Positions 16,726 through 25,205 of a stretch of DNA of 64,000 nucleotides are shown piece after piece. The translations under genes were made by a program, and so were the position numbers. The DNA comes from UBA969 sp041694635 (GTDB lineage Bacteria; Planctomycetota; Planctomycetia; Gemmatales; Gemmataceae), in the NCBI GenBank assembly GCA_041694635.1, contig JBDNHI010000014.1, positions 62,001 to 126,000 of the forward strand. The letters are read 5' to 3'. The notes under the pieces are model-generated. The model was not told the DNA's origin, made no database searches, and saw only the letters and a program-made list of their open reading frames with translations. Numbering within the stretch: position 1 is the stretch's first letter; every line of letters begins with the position of its first letter.

Positions 16726-17733
16726 ATGCCTGAACTTCGAAAAGATCCAATTGTAGGCCGCTGGGTAATTATTGCGACGGAGCGGGCTCGCAGGCCCCTA
16801 AGTGAAACGGTAGTGTCGTCAGAAACTTCGGAGGGATTATGCCCTTTTTGCGAAGGGAACGAAGATAAAACCACGAATGAAATTTTCGCCTGCCGTGATC
16901 CTAAAACTGTTCCAGATCAAAAAGGATGGCGGGTTCGAGTTGTCCCTAATAAATTTCCTGCGCTTCAAATTGAAGGCGACCTTAACAAAAAAGGAAATGG
17001 GCTCTACGACTTTATGAATGGCATAGGCGCTCACGAGGTTATTTTAGAATGCCCTTTCCACGAAACGAGTATGGCTCGACTTCCGCAGAGTAATATTCGT
17101 GAGGTTTTATTGGCTTACCGTGAAAGGCTGATAGACATTAAGAAAGATTCAAGGATGGTTTTTGGGATGATTTTTAAAAATTCTGGTGCCGCTGCTGGAG
17201 CTTCTCTTCAGCATTGCCATAGCCAACTAATTGTCACGCCGATTTTACCGGTAAATATCGGGGAAGAAATGGATGGGGCACTTGATTTCTTTCGCTATCG
17301 CGGGCGCTGCATTTACTGTGATATCCTTCATCAAGAATTTCTTGACGACAAACGCATTATCCTCGACTCTCCTGCTTTTCTTGTTGTTGCCCCCTATGCA
17401 AGTAGGTTCCCTTTTGAAACTTGGATCATTCCAAAAAGCCACAATAGTCATTATGAAAATAGTTCTGAAAATGATTTAAATGAACTTGGGAGTGTGCTTA
17501 AAACTGTTTTATTAAAGCTTGAAATTGCTTTAGATAACCCTGCATATAACTATATGATTCATACTGCCCCTTTAAATTCTAATCCACTTGAGCATTATCA
17601 TTGGCATATTGAAATCATCCCACGATTAACAAAAGTTGCAGGGTTTGAATGGGGCACTGGTTTTTACATCAACCATATACCACCAGAGCAGGCAGCATTG
17701 GTGTTACGAAATACTGAAATTGATAAAGTTTAA
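16726..17733 (+). CDS. GalT-like nucleotidyltransferase (HIT superfamily; galactose-1-P uridylyltransferase or ADP-glucose phosphorylase)
   Basis: A 335-residue protein opening with ELRKDPIVGRWVIIATERARRP. A zinc-binding CPFC follows, then a second Cys pair (CIYCD), the active site HCHSQL, and the C-terminal HYHWHIEIIPR. True GalT enzymes typically have HPHXQ at the active site; the Pro is Cys here. Plant ADP-glucose phosphorylase has HSHSQ, so action on ADP-glucose is a serious alternative given the glgA context. The ATG at 16726 has AAGGGGGA upstream; a TTG at 16714 lies too close to that site. Its stop codon overlaps the stop of the convergent gene in the palindrome TTAA (17730-17733). Confidence 0.85.
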   Translation: MPELRKDPIVGRWVIIATERARRPLSETVVSSETSEGLCPFCEGNEDKTTNEIFACRDPKTVPDQKGWRVRVVPNKFPALQIEGDLNKKGNGLYDFMNGIGAHEVILECPFHETSMARLPQSNIREVLLAYRERLIDIKKDSRMVFGMIFKNSGAAAGASLQHCHSQLIVTPILPVNIGEEMDGALDFFRYRGRCIYCDILHQEFLDDKRIILDSPAFLVVAPYASRFPFETWIIPKSHNSHYENSSENDLNELGSVLKTVLLKLEIALDNPAYNYMIHTAPLNSNPLEHYHWHIEIIPRLTKVAGFEWGTGFYINHIPPEQAALVLRNTEIDKV

Positions 17734-18341
17734 CGGGCGCCAAAATAATATAAACTTAAAAAGAGCGAAGCGTGGCGTAACCAATTTGGCAAGCCCTCTG
17801 GCCCGTGGATGAAAAAAATCGCTGCAGTGCTCGCAACGGTGATGAGCACCAATATCGCTTGCATATCTTGCCAGCGAGTGAGGAGTGAATTAGGGCCAGG
17901 TTTCATAAACCATTTTGCAAAATAGCCAATAGTCATTCCTGAAATATAAGCGCCAACCACCCCGAAGATGGGCATTACTTTAGGATCAAGCAGTCTGCCT
18001 TGTCGGTATAAGAAATACCCTGTTATCGCTAAAGAGATAATGATTAAAGCACGGATACAACCTGTGGGCAGATAAAGAGGCCTGGTTTCTGGTGGTAGGA
18101 TACCGTCTTTTTGTAATTGAGGAACAGATTCAGGTGGGATATTGAGAAATCTTCGCCTCGAGAAATAATGGGCCAAGGCTATTACTAATGTTTCTTCCCA
18201 TAAAATATCAATATCTCGGCCAATTAACATTTCATTGATCACTACACCCAGAATTAAAAGTGTTAATAAGGCTCGTACGCTTCCATTGGGAAGCCCTAAG
18301 GGGGATCGACCTCCATCAACTTTATCGATGTTTTGTGACAT
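17730..18341 (-). CDS. Membrane protein of unknown function with duplicated LPxGxxRAL motif
   Basis: A 203-residue integral membrane protein with about five predicted hydrophobic helices. Two parallel modules are visible. LGLPNGSVRALLTLLILGVV starts at about residue 15, and LYLPTGCIRALIIISLAITG at about residue 89. Both pair an LPxGxxRAL turn with the start of a helix, so the protein probably arose by internal duplication. It lies 47 bases downstream of an ECF sigma factor gene and is likely co-transcribed with it, so it may be a target or a membrane-bound modulator of that sigma factor. No catalytic motif was seen. The family is not recognised. Confidence 0.7.
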   Translation of the reverse strand: MSQNIDKVDGGRSPLGLPNGSVRALLTLLILGVVINEMLIGRDIDILWEETLVIALAHYFSRRRFLNIPPESVPQLQKDGILPPETRPLYLPTGCIRALIIISLAITGYFLYRQGRLLDPKVMPIFGVVGAYISGMTIGYFAKWFMKPGPNSLLTRWQDMQAILVLITVASTAAIFFIHGPEGLPNWLRHASLFLSLYYFGAR

Positions 18342-18388
18342 TATGTTTCCTTGGGCGGATAAAAGTACAAGCCTGAAGCTTAAGATTT

Positions 18389-18940
18389 CTAAGAGTTCAT
18401 TGCGGTTGTAAGTAGATCTCGGATATCAGACCGGAATCTTTCTACCGTTCTTTTTGATAGCCCTAACTCTTCTGCAATTTCCTTAGGAGAATGGCCTCGC
18501 AAGGTTAAGAGAAAAGATTTCTTCTTGGATTCATCCTCGAGGGTTTTTAATATGAAGTCAAGAGATTCTTCAAGTATTAGTTTTTCTTCTGCAATTGATT
18601 GATCGCTTGGAACTTCGTTTGCAGTTTCGATGGGTTTTTCTAAACGCACATCTCGGGTTTGATTATAGAAGAAGCTTTTTTTAGCACTAATTTTATAAAG
18701 AGTCATCTTGGCAAGCAAGAACCACATTTCTTCCCAACTAGCAGGTTTGAAACTGCCTTTTTGAAGTGCTTCATAGAAATTTCCAAAGACGGATTGAATA
18801 ATGTCTTCTGGGTCTAATTTTGATACCAGCAGTTTATCAATGCGTACCAAGGCAAAAGGGACTAATCTTTTCAGTAGTCGGATAATTTCATCTGAATTAT
18901 TAAAGTCCAAACCCCTAGGCATGGGTTCATCTGGATTCAT
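18389..18940 (-). CDS. ECF-type RNA polymerase sigma factor
   Basis: A 183-residue sigma-70-like protein. Region 2 is recognisable in DPEDIIQSVFGNFYEAL with WFLLAKMTLYKI. Region 4 is in GHSPKEIAEELGLSKRTVERFRSDIRDLL, a helix-turn-helix for the -35 element. The N-terminus is short and there is no region 1 or 3. Planctomycetes carry many such ECF factors of the ECF01/Gob type. The gene is first in a probable operon with a duplicated-motif membrane protein. No classical anti-sigma zinc motif is seen nearby. Confidence 0.88.
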   Translation of the reverse strand: MNPDEPMPRGLDFNNSDEIIRLLKRLVPFALVRIDKLLVSKLDPEDIIQSVFGNFYEALQKGSFKPASWEEMWFLLAKMTLYKISAKKSFFYNQTRDVRLEKPIETANEVPSDQSIAEEKLILEESLDFILKTLEDESKKKSFLLTLRGHSPKEIAEELGLSKRTVERFRSDIRDLLTTAMNS

Positions 18941-19376
18941 TTTTTGGCTCTTTCAAAACAAATTTTAAAAGCGAGTTTTATATGTTTAACTAAAATTACA
19001 GTGCAGGCAAACAATGGAACAAGAAATCTTGGTAAAAATGTTCAGATATTTTGCTGAAATAATTGATTAAGAGTAAAAAATGCAGCAAATGATAAGAAAA
19101 ACACCCTTCTAAGCACTCTAAAACCAATGTTTTTGAAAAAGATTTACAATCTTGGTGAAAGTTTTCTCTTTTACTGTCGAATAATGATTGTGCTGACTAA
19201 TAATAAGTTATAGTCACCTAGGAAATAGATGCGTAATATTTGGCGGTATAACCGCTTTTTATTTGCAAAATATTGGATCGTGTTAGGGTTCTGACCTTGG
19301 ATGGCTTCGCTCAATATGCGACAGTATCGTGTCGAAGAGTTGATCTTTTACGGTTTTCAATCGAGGAGTTTTTTTA
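18941..19376. other. Intergenic region upstream of sigma factor and small gene
   Basis: This 436-base AT-rich gap separates divergent genes. It contains one terminator-like hairpin, listed separately. No open frame with a ribosome binding site and no tRNA-like fold was seen. Confidence 0.4.
19241..19264 (+). terminator. Terminator-like hairpin without an upstream plus-strand gene
   Basis: GCGGT, a 3-base loop and ACCGC are followed by TTTTTATTT. No plus-strand gene precedes it within 1.5 kb. It may end a short RNA or attenuate the leader of the small gene at 19377. Confidence 0.45.
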
Positions 19377-19622
19377 ATGAATCAATTAGAAGTTCCTACA
19401 GCAAAAGTTCAACCAGAAAGTAGCTTCCTTACCAAGTTGTTTGCCAAAGTTGGTGAACCGGTGGATGTACTTAAGATTTCCGTTATTAATGTGTATGGCA
19501 ATAAATGGCGGATCAATGTGTGGAAAAGTTCCAATAATCCTTTCCTTCCTAGCGCAGGTTTCATTGATGTCAGTTATTTTGTTTCTGTAGGTAAAAACGA
19601 TGAGATAGAAAGCGTTCGTTAA
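19377..19622 (+). CDS. Small conserved-looking protein of unknown function (81 aa)
   Basis: An 81-residue protein with a good GAGGAG ribosome binding site 10 bases before the ATG. The second half (VLKISVINVYGNKWRINVW, then FIDVSYFVSVG) alternates hydrophobic and polar residues and is likely a small beta-sheet domain. There is no signal peptide or membrane helix. It stands alone after a 436-base leader region that carries a terminator-like hairpin. The function is not recognised. Confidence 0.65.
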   Translation: MNQLEVPTAKVQPESSFLTKLFAKVGEPVDVLKISVINVYGNKWRINVWKSSNNPFLPSAGFIDVSYFVSVGKNDEIESVR

Positions 19623-19660
19623 TTTATAGGTTCTTTAAAAGAACAAGATTAAGTTGATTA

Positions 19661-21109
19661 TTAATGAGGCGTTTGGATCTTAAGGCTTTCAGCACAAAGC
19701 CAAACGCCAATAATAATAATAAAAATAGCACCAACAATTGGCAGCACCTTCGATATTCGTTCAAGCCAAATTGCAGCTTGGGTTTTGCTTTTTATCAAAT
19801 CTCTAGCCTTGACGACTGTAATTCCAACTGCAACAAGAACCCCAGCCATCCCTGTGCTAAAAGCCAACAGAAGGGGAACAGCCCAAGCAGCAAGGCCTGC
19901 GCTAATAGCAAAGATAAGCATAGCAACAGCATCCCAGCAAGGAATAATCCCCCCTGCAATACCCAAAACAACGATACCTTTCCAGCCCGCATCTGGGGTG
20001 TTGGAACTGACGGAGCCATCGGTGTTATGGGAGTGAGAAGCACCAGGCCCATGATGATGGTCGGCTTGTCCTAAGATTCTGCGAAAAAAGAGCCAAGCAC
20101 CAAGTAGGGCGATGGTAATGCCGCCAAAGAAACCGAGAACGATTTGCACATCTTTGGGGGCAGCGTTGGGGAAAAGAATGGGCAAAAAAATCGCAAGTAA
20201 TAAAACTCCACCCGTATGAGATACCGTGGTGACAAGCCCAAGCAGAAAGGCGTGAAAGAGAGTGCCTTTTTCGCCAATTAGGTAGGCCGCAGCGAGTGTT
20301 TTTCCGTGCCCTGGCGTTAGTGCGTGTGCTGCTCCAAAGAAAAGGGCCAACATAAATACAATCCAAGGTTGTTTTTTGTTATCCAAAAGAAGGTGTAACA
20401 TCGAATGATCGGCGTCCTTAGATTCAGAAGCCGAACTTTCAGGCGACTTTTCTTGGCCAACATTTACATTGGTTTTTCCCTCTAGGGTAAAATTAAACCT
20501 CACTACCCTTAGCTTTTCTGAATCACCTGGCGCCCTATCGATAGGAAGTTTTGCAACAATTTCAGGAGGTGGAAGTTGCAAATGAGTTAGAACTGCAACA
20601 TCGGTAGGAAAGACAACAAGAGTTAAGCTAGAAAAATCATCCTCTTCAAAATTACTTTCACGAAATTGAAAAGAAGGTGACTCTGTAGAGATAATATTGC
20701 TAGGGTTAGAATTAAAAGGTGCTTCAAAGCGGAAGAAGCATTGAAGATGATCTTTGATTTTCAGTGATTTTTGGGTGCAGATGAAGTTAAGTGATTTGTT
20801 ATCGATATTCGCAATGAGATTAATAGCAAGGGTTTCTGCCATCATATTTAGGAATGCTTCGTGAAGTTGTTCTCTAGAGCGAATTTTTAAACGCTGTTCC
20901 TCGGGTAGTGGTGCCAAGTCCCTTGCGGCCCTTAATTCATCGACCTCTAAAACATAATCAATCTGAATCGAGTTATCTAAAACTCTAATACTAATAGAGC
21001 GGTTATGATTTTCAGAAAGGAGTGGGTGTGCGGGTAGGAAACCGGGTGTTAGTAAACCCCCAGCTAGCAGAACCAGAAGAAGCAAGAGTTTATTTTTTTG
21101 GCTTAGCAT
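19661..21109 (-). CDS. NicO/RcnA-type nickel/cobalt exporter with N-terminal periplasmic domain
   Basis: A 482-residue membrane protein. After a signal-like helix (residues 7-25) comes an about 200-residue extracytoplasmic beta-rich domain. About six membrane helices follow. The first has the family signature HALTPGHGKTLAAAYLIG. A His-rich cytoplasmic loop (DHHHGPGASHSH) lies between helices. A second signature, GGIIPCWDAVAM, follows. These mark the NicO superfamily (PF03824), which exports nickel and cobalt. The ATG overlaps the end of the upstream terpene-cyclase-repeat gene by 20 bases, indicating translational coupling. A metal riboswitch was looked for upstream but only a simple hairpin was found. 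Confidence 0.85.
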   Translation of the reverse strand: MLSQKNKLLLLLVLLAGGLLTPGFLPAHPLLSENHNRSISIRVLDNSIQIDYVLEVDELRAARDLAPLPEEQRLKIRSREQLHEAFLNMMAETLAINLIANIDNKSLNFICTQKSLKIKDHLQCFFRFEAPFNSNPSNIISTESPSFQFRESNFEEDDFSSLTLVVFPTDVAVLTHLQLPPPEIVAKLPIDRAPGDSEKLRVVRFNFTLEGKTNVNVGQEKSPESSASESKDADHSMLHLLLDNKKQPWIVFMLALFFGAAHALTPGHGKTLAAAYLIGEKGTLFHAFLLGLVTTVSHTGGVLLLAIFLPILFPNAAPKDVQIVLGFFGGITIALLGAWLFFRRILGQADHHHGPGASHSHNTDGSVSSNTPDAGWKGIVVLGIAGGIIPCWDAVAMLIFAISAGLAAWAVPLLLAFSTGMAGVLVAVGITVVKARDLIKSKTQAAIWLERISKVLPIVGAIFIIIIGVWLCAESLKIQTPH

Positions 21110-22217
21110 AACTAAGTGCCATCAGGGCAAAACCAGTGACTAAGTTTGGATCGCCTTCCATCCAACGGTCTTGGGGATTATTCCACGAGCCATCGGGTGA
21201 TTGCTTTTTAGCAAGAATAAGAGCAAGTTCGTTGCGCCAATTGTGGATCACGCCTTTGGAATCTTTAATATCTTGAACTTCAAGTGCATCCAGTGCTTTT
21301 GCTAAAGTGTTGTAATAATAGAAGAGGCCCCAAGCGGCGCGTTGAGGTGGCATACCTGGGTTATTTTCTAAGCTGTAATTATTACTAATCCATTCGAAAG
21401 CTTTAAGAACGCGTGGATCGTTTTTAGAAACTCCACAATAAATCATACTTTTGATTCCCGCATAAGTCATACTAGCATAGCCTGGCATAGACCCGTCGTT
21501 GGCGGGCCCATCGGCATTACGAACAGCGCCGCCAGATGCAGCGGAATAAATGAAACTGCCATCGTTTATTTTTCCTGCCCAAGGTTGGTCATTGTTTTCA
21601 CTTTTAAGGTTTTGACATCGACTCACAAAAACCATTGCTTTTTTAAAAGCAGGGTCATCTTTAGGAACCCCTGCAGCAGCAAGTGCTTCTAAATAGAAAG
21701 CGGTATTAGAAAGATCGGGCCGTGATTTACTATCGTAGCCTGCCCCGCCGTAGTAGTCGTCCTTTGCATTTTTCCCTTCCCCTTCGTCCCATTGTAATTG
21801 TTTAAGAAACTTAGCAGCGTTGCTAACAACAGCCTTGTAAGAATCGTTATTAGCAGCACTAAGAGCCATTACATTTACGGAAGTAACATAGTTTTGCAGT
21901 TGCACTCGGGGATCGATGCCAGCAATATGGCCAGATTTAGTATTGATAAGGCCTTCAATGTATTTGAGGCCTTTTGCAATCATAGGATCATCTTTAGGTA
22001 GGGTGCCAGTTTTTAATAAACCTGTGATGATAATCCCCGTAATGCCAGGGGAAGATTTAGAGCTCCAAGATCCATCTTCGGCTTGTGCTTTACGAAGGTA
22101 AGAAACCGCTTTTTGGATGGAAGTATTCCAAGCCTCAGAAGGGTCGGGTTGAGCCGTTGCAATGCTTAGGGAAAAAAGGGAAATGATTAAACAAGGGAAG
22201 ATGAATTTGAAAGGCAT
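21090..22217 (-). CDS. Secreted prenyltransferase/squalene-oxidase-repeat protein
   Basis: A 375-residue protein with a signal peptide (hydrophobic residues 5-20, cleavage near TAQP). It has repeated alpha/alpha-barrel segments of the terpene-cyclase/prenyltransferase-repeat type: AVSYLRKAQAEDGSWSSKS, FLKQLQWDEG and the C-terminal LAKKQSPDGSWNN. The DxDD catalytic motif of cyclases is not visible, so it is probably a non-enzymatic or differently acting toroid, as is common among secreted planctomycete proteins. It is the first gene of an operon with the NicO exporter and starts behind GAGG. Confidence 0.82.
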   Translation of the reverse strand: MPFKFIFPCLIISLFSLSIATAQPDPSEAWNTSIQKAVSYLRKAQAEDGSWSSKSSPGITGIIITGLLKTGTLPKDDPMIAKGLKYIEGLINTKSGHIAGIDPRVQLQNYVTSVNVMALSAANNDSYKAVVSNAAKFLKQLQWDEGEGKNAKDDYYGGAGYDSKSRPDLSNTAFYLEALAAAGVPKDDPAFKKAMVFVSRCQNLKSENNDQPWAGKINDGSFIYSAASGGAVRNADGPANDGSMPGYASMTYAGIKSMIYCGVSKNDPRVLKAFEWISNNYSLENNPGMPPQRAAWGLFYYYNTLAKALDALEVQDIKDSKGVIHNWRNELALILAKKQSPDGSWNNPQDRWMEGDPNLVTGFALMALSYAKPKK

Positions 22218-22255
22218 AATTCAAACCTCGAAGAAAAATTTAGAGAAGCTTTAAA

Positions 22256-22287
22256 GTCTACAAAAAGCTCTGCTAGTTATTGTAGAC
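22256..22287 (-). promoter_or_regulatory. Leader hairpin upstream of the terpene-repeat/NicO operon
   Basis: The perfect 8-base arms GTCTACAA and TTGTAGAC enclose 16 bases, 39 bases before the ATG at 22217. There is no T tract, so it could be an operator or leader RNA stem rather than a terminator. Confidence 0.35.
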
Positions 22288-22307
22288 GAAAGAAAGCGTG
22301 GGGGAAT

Positions 22308-22342
22308 AAAAAAAACTATTACGGTTGATAACCGTAACAGCT
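22308..22342 (-). terminator. Intrinsic terminator of groES
   Basis: TTACGGTT, a 3-base loop and AACCGTAA are followed on the minus strand by TAG and eight T. It lies 50 bases after the groES stop codon. Confidence 0.85.
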
Positions 22343-22386
22343 TTTCAAACTGTAATATGTTTAAAGCTATGCATTGGCAAATTGAA

Positions 22387-22674
22387 TTAGCCAACAATTG
22401 CAAGAATATCATCTTCGGTCATGATTAGGTATTCGTTGCCATCGACATTGACTTCGCTCCCAGCATAGGAACTAAAAAGAACGCGGTCGCCTTCTTTGAT
22501 TTGGAAGGGTGCTCGTTTGCCGTTATCTAAAACTTTGCCTTCACCTACAGAAAGGACTTTGCCTTGTCTGGGTTTTTCCTTGGCACTATCGGGAAGAAGA
22601 ATCCCTCCAGCAGTTTGAGCTTCTGCTTCAAGTCGTTTCACAACAATTTTATCATTCAGGGGTTTCAAAGCCAT
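22387..22674 (-). CDS. groES: Co-chaperonin GroES
   Basis: The 10-kDa ring co-chaperonin that caps GroEL. The 95-residue product starts MALKPLNDKIVVKRLE. It contains the mobile loop AEAQTAGGILLPDSAKEKP and GEGKVLDNGK, and ends with NEYLIMTEDDILAIVG. The ATG at 22674 is chosen because GAGGAG lies 11 bases upstream; starting at 22704 would translate through that site. No groEL follows within the window: a terminator comes next. The partner must therefore be elsewhere, as in other planctomycetes with dispersed chaperonin genes. Confidence 0.95.
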   Translation of the reverse strand: MALKPLNDKIVVKRLEAEAQTAGGILLPDSAKEKPRQGKVLSVGEGKVLDNGKRAPFQIKEGDRVLFSSYAGSEVNVDGNEYLIMTEDDILAIVG

Positions 22675-22728
22675 CGGAAAAGAACTCCTCAAAAAACCAA
22701 CCAAAAGGGGAAAATCAAAAACAAAGGC

Positions 22729-23136
22729 TTACTCACCGGTCTTTAGCTGACCATAAAACCGTAAGAGGGCCTTCATAACAGTATATAAAACCATACCGCG
22801 ATTAACAGGCTTAGGGATTACACTGTAGACCGAGGCCTGCTGAGCCTGCCTCATAACAGCTTCGGTGGGGTCCCCGGTAACAAGGATAGCAGGAAGCATA
22901 ATATGGACTTGTCTAACTAAGTGCAGGGTTTCTAAGCCAGTAAGGTTTGGCATATGCATATCAAGCAAGGCAAGGTGAACTTCATTTTCCTGAATAATAT
23001 CGACCGCTTCAACGCCGGAAGAGGCTAAAATCGTGCGGTAGCCGTCTTGTTCGACAATATCCCGTAAAGCTTCTCTAGCGGGGGTATCATCGTCCGCGAT
23101 AAGGATCGAATAATGATGGTTTGCGGCAAAAGCCAC
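22729..23136 (-). CDS. Single-domain response regulator (CheY-like receiver)
   Basis: A 135-residue receiver domain without an output domain. It has the acidic pocket IADDD, the phospho-acceptor Asp in ALLDMHMPNLTG (about residue 59), the conserved Thr in LVTGD, and the Lys in VIPKPV. Such proteins act through protein-protein contacts in phosphorelays. No histidine kinase is nearby. The start codon is GTG, with GAGGTAAG upstream. It precedes groES by 54 bases in the same direction. Confidence 0.9.
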   Translation of the reverse strand: MAFAANHHYSILIADDDTPAREALRDIVEQDGYRTILASSGVEAVDIIQENEVHLALLDMHMPNLTGLETLHLVRQVHIMLPAILVTGDPTEAVMRQAQQASVYSVIPKPVNRGMVLYTVMKALLRFYGQLKTGE

Positions 23137-23373
23137 GCCACTTACCTCATAAAGGAAAAGTTAGAAACCCCCCACCCGCAAGGGCAGCCAAGCTGAAACA
23201 TAAGTTTCAGGTAAAGCATAATGAGCAAATTATGTACCGCGAATAATTTATGCATAATAATTAATCATAACTTCAACGATAGTATAAGGATAGCCCAAAT
23301 TGGCAAGAACCTAGTAAAGGAAGGCTTTAATGTTGGATTATGCCAGATTGGCATAGTTTTTTCACAATTGTCA

Positions 23374-23402
23374 ATAAAAAAGCGCCTTTTACAGCGCCTT
23401 TC
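23374..23402 (-). terminator. Terminator of the DUF1571 lipoprotein gene
   Basis: On the minus strand AAAGGCGC and GCGCTTTT can pair with one G-U pair over an 8-base loop, followed by further T. It lies 25 bases after the stop codon at 23427. Confidence 0.65.
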
Positions 23403-23426
23403 TTCCTTATTTACCAAACTCTTTCC

Positions 23427-24611
23427 CTAATATTTGACCCCGCTTGCTACCTTAGGTTTCGTCCATAACGCATCAGGGTTAAAATCGTTCTCATCTAAGC
23501 GAATAGGAAACTGGAACCGATCATATTTGTAGTATTCCACTTCCTCATTATTTTCATCATAGGTGATGATTAGCATTGGAAGCGACGATTGGGGATCAAA
23601 GCAAACCAACCTTCTTCCACCTTTAGGAAGTTCATTTTCAATTCCAGAAGGCAGAAAGTGTTCCAATGACTCTACAGGGAAACCAAATTCAGGGCGCTTG
23701 TTTGCTCCATTATAAGTCACAACACCATAGCGTTTATCACCACTTGCCTGACCAATTATTGCTTTACCCAAACCTTGAATCAAAGGCACAAAACCGGCAT
23801 CTTGAATGGTGTGCCTGCTAGAACTTCGTACCAAAATACTATCGGGTGCAAATGCCATCCTCTTTCCAGCGGGCATAAAAGGTACATCTCCCTTGGCAAG
23901 CAAGGTGTGTATCTTATTTTCATACTGGCCCTGTACATAAACCACTTCCCTGCCCAATGCTTCGCCATCTAGCCACTTAAAATAAATGCTTAAGGGCGCT
24001 TTGCGATACTTAAGCAATAGTGTTTCTTGGGGCTTCTTTTTATTATTGATCACTTCCCTGCGCACCAACCGAACCATATAGGAATCTAGAGTTGCAAGCC
24101 TTGCCATCGATTTATGGTAAAGATTTCGAATAGGGTCGGCAGTAGGTTCTGTAGGTTTAGGCGTAGTATTTTCGCCTGCCCCTATCAACCCAAAGGGGGA
24201 AATATTATTTCCGCTTCGATTCATATTGCCGATTCCTGAGGTTGATACATTTGTCAACTCCGTAGCAATTTTGTCCCCGTTGTTATTTGGGTTATTATTC
24301 GCGTTATTTGCATTATTGCCATTTACCAAAGTGGTCGAATTCTGATTGTTTTTAAAAATGTTTGGCAGAGGAACTAAAGGAACTTCTGTAGTTCCCAACG
24401 GAGCATTAGTGGCGTTGATGGTGTTCGTTGCATTAGGAATACGCAGTTCAGGGCCAGCTTCTGCACTTACAGCTCGGGTCCTCATCGATGGCCTTTGCAT
24501 TGCAAGATTACTTGCACTTCCGTTGCGCTGTGCCATCATTTGGCCACAACCGCTTAGGAATAAAAGCCCCACCACTACTAAAGCAATCCGCAATTTATTT
24601 CCAACTAACAT
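23427..24611 (-). CDS. DUF1571 lipoprotein
   Basis: A 394-residue lipoprotein: a hydrophobic N-terminus ends with the lipobox LSGC. A low-complexity linker rich in Asn and Thr (about residues 70-140) follows. The DUF1571 domain (PF07608) begins at about residue 150 with LYHKSMARLATLDSYMVRL and continues with LLKYRKAPLSIYFKWL and REVVYVQGQYENK. This family is widespread in Planctomycetota and resembles LolA-type lipoprotein-binding folds; the function is unproven. The ATG at 24611 has AGAAGGGA upstream; a GTG at 24632 lies before that site and is disfavoured. Confidence 0.85.
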   Translation of the reverse strand: MLVGNKLRIALVVVGLLFLSGCGQMMAQRNGSASNLAMQRPSMRTRAVSAEAGPELRIPNATNTINATNAPLGTTEVPLVPLPNIFKNNQNSTTLVNGNNANNANNNPNNNGDKIATELTNVSTSGIGNMNRSGNNISPFGLIGAGENTTPKPTEPTADPIRNLYHKSMARLATLDSYMVRLVRREVINNKKKPQETLLLKYRKAPLSIYFKWLDGEALGREVVYVQGQYENKIHTLLAKGDVPFMPAGKRMAFAPDSILVRSSSRHTIQDAGFVPLIQGLGKAIIGQASGDKRYGVVTYNGANKRPEFGFPVESLEHFLPSGIENELPKGGRRLVCFDPQSSLPMLIITYDENNEEVEYYKYDRFQFPIRLDENDFNPDALWTKPKVASGVKY

Positions 24612-24909
24612 TACAGAGTCCCTTCTGTTCACTGACTCGAGACTATTTTAGCCGTTTCAAGAAGCATCCTTGCCCCTATGAAGGGCGGGACCATACCTAA
24701 AGATATTTACAAAATATAGAGGAACCTTAAGAATTAAATAAGAAGTAGGGCAAAAAGGGTTGTCTGGGTAGCCAAAAACCACCTTCTTGAAGAAATACTT
24801 TCTCCATTTTTCGAACTTTCGCTCAAGTTTACCCTTAAGCATTAAAGCTACTATAGCAGGATTAATTTCGCAGCGACAAGAAAATCATTTAACCAAGTTG
24901 TAATAGGAC

Positions 24910-25065
24910 TTACGCAGTTGCCGTATCCAGTCGGCGAAACCAAGGGTTTGCTCTGAAGACCCGGACGGCATTCTGGAATATCATTGCTTTGAGACTAACT
25001 CGGCTAATTCCAATTCTAAAACAGGACTTTTCAAATACCATATTGGCTTGCAGGTACCCGCGAAT
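24910..25065 (-). mobile_element. Possible insertion-sequence relic (3' end of a transposase-like frame)
   Basis: A 51-codon minus-strand frame without a start reads ...QNAVRVFRANPWFRRLDTAT and stops at 24910. The adjoining bases TAGGACTTACGCAG resemble insertion-sequence ends known from cyanobacteria and planctomycetes, from memory only. It lies just outside the repeat-flanked GC-rich island, suggesting serial insertions here. No transposase catalytic residue is preserved, so the call is weak. Confidence 0.25.
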
Positions 25066-25137
25066 TCAATCAGGTGTTTTGATTACCTGCTTGGCAAAAG
25101 CGTGTGAAGTTGATTAGCAGAAGTAGAGACAATCAAG

Positions 25138-25178
25138 CCCACCGACCCCAAATTGATAATAGGGGCGGTGGGGAATCC
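25138..25178 (+). repeat. Hairpin repeat copy A
   Basis: CCCACCG, one bulged A, CCCC, a 12-base loop, GGGG and CGGTGGG form an 11-bp stem with one bulge. The same 34-base core recurs 63 bases downstream (copy B) and in opposite orientation at 27465 (copy C). Confidence 0.8.
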
Positions 25179-25205
25179 AGTGGCTTCAAATACCTACTCA
25201 AACAT

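Noticed and set aside
23221..23430. 69-codon plus-strand open frame between the response regulator and lipoprotein genes
   Set aside because: It runs through the terminator hairpin and into the lipoprotein gene and has no recognisable domain.
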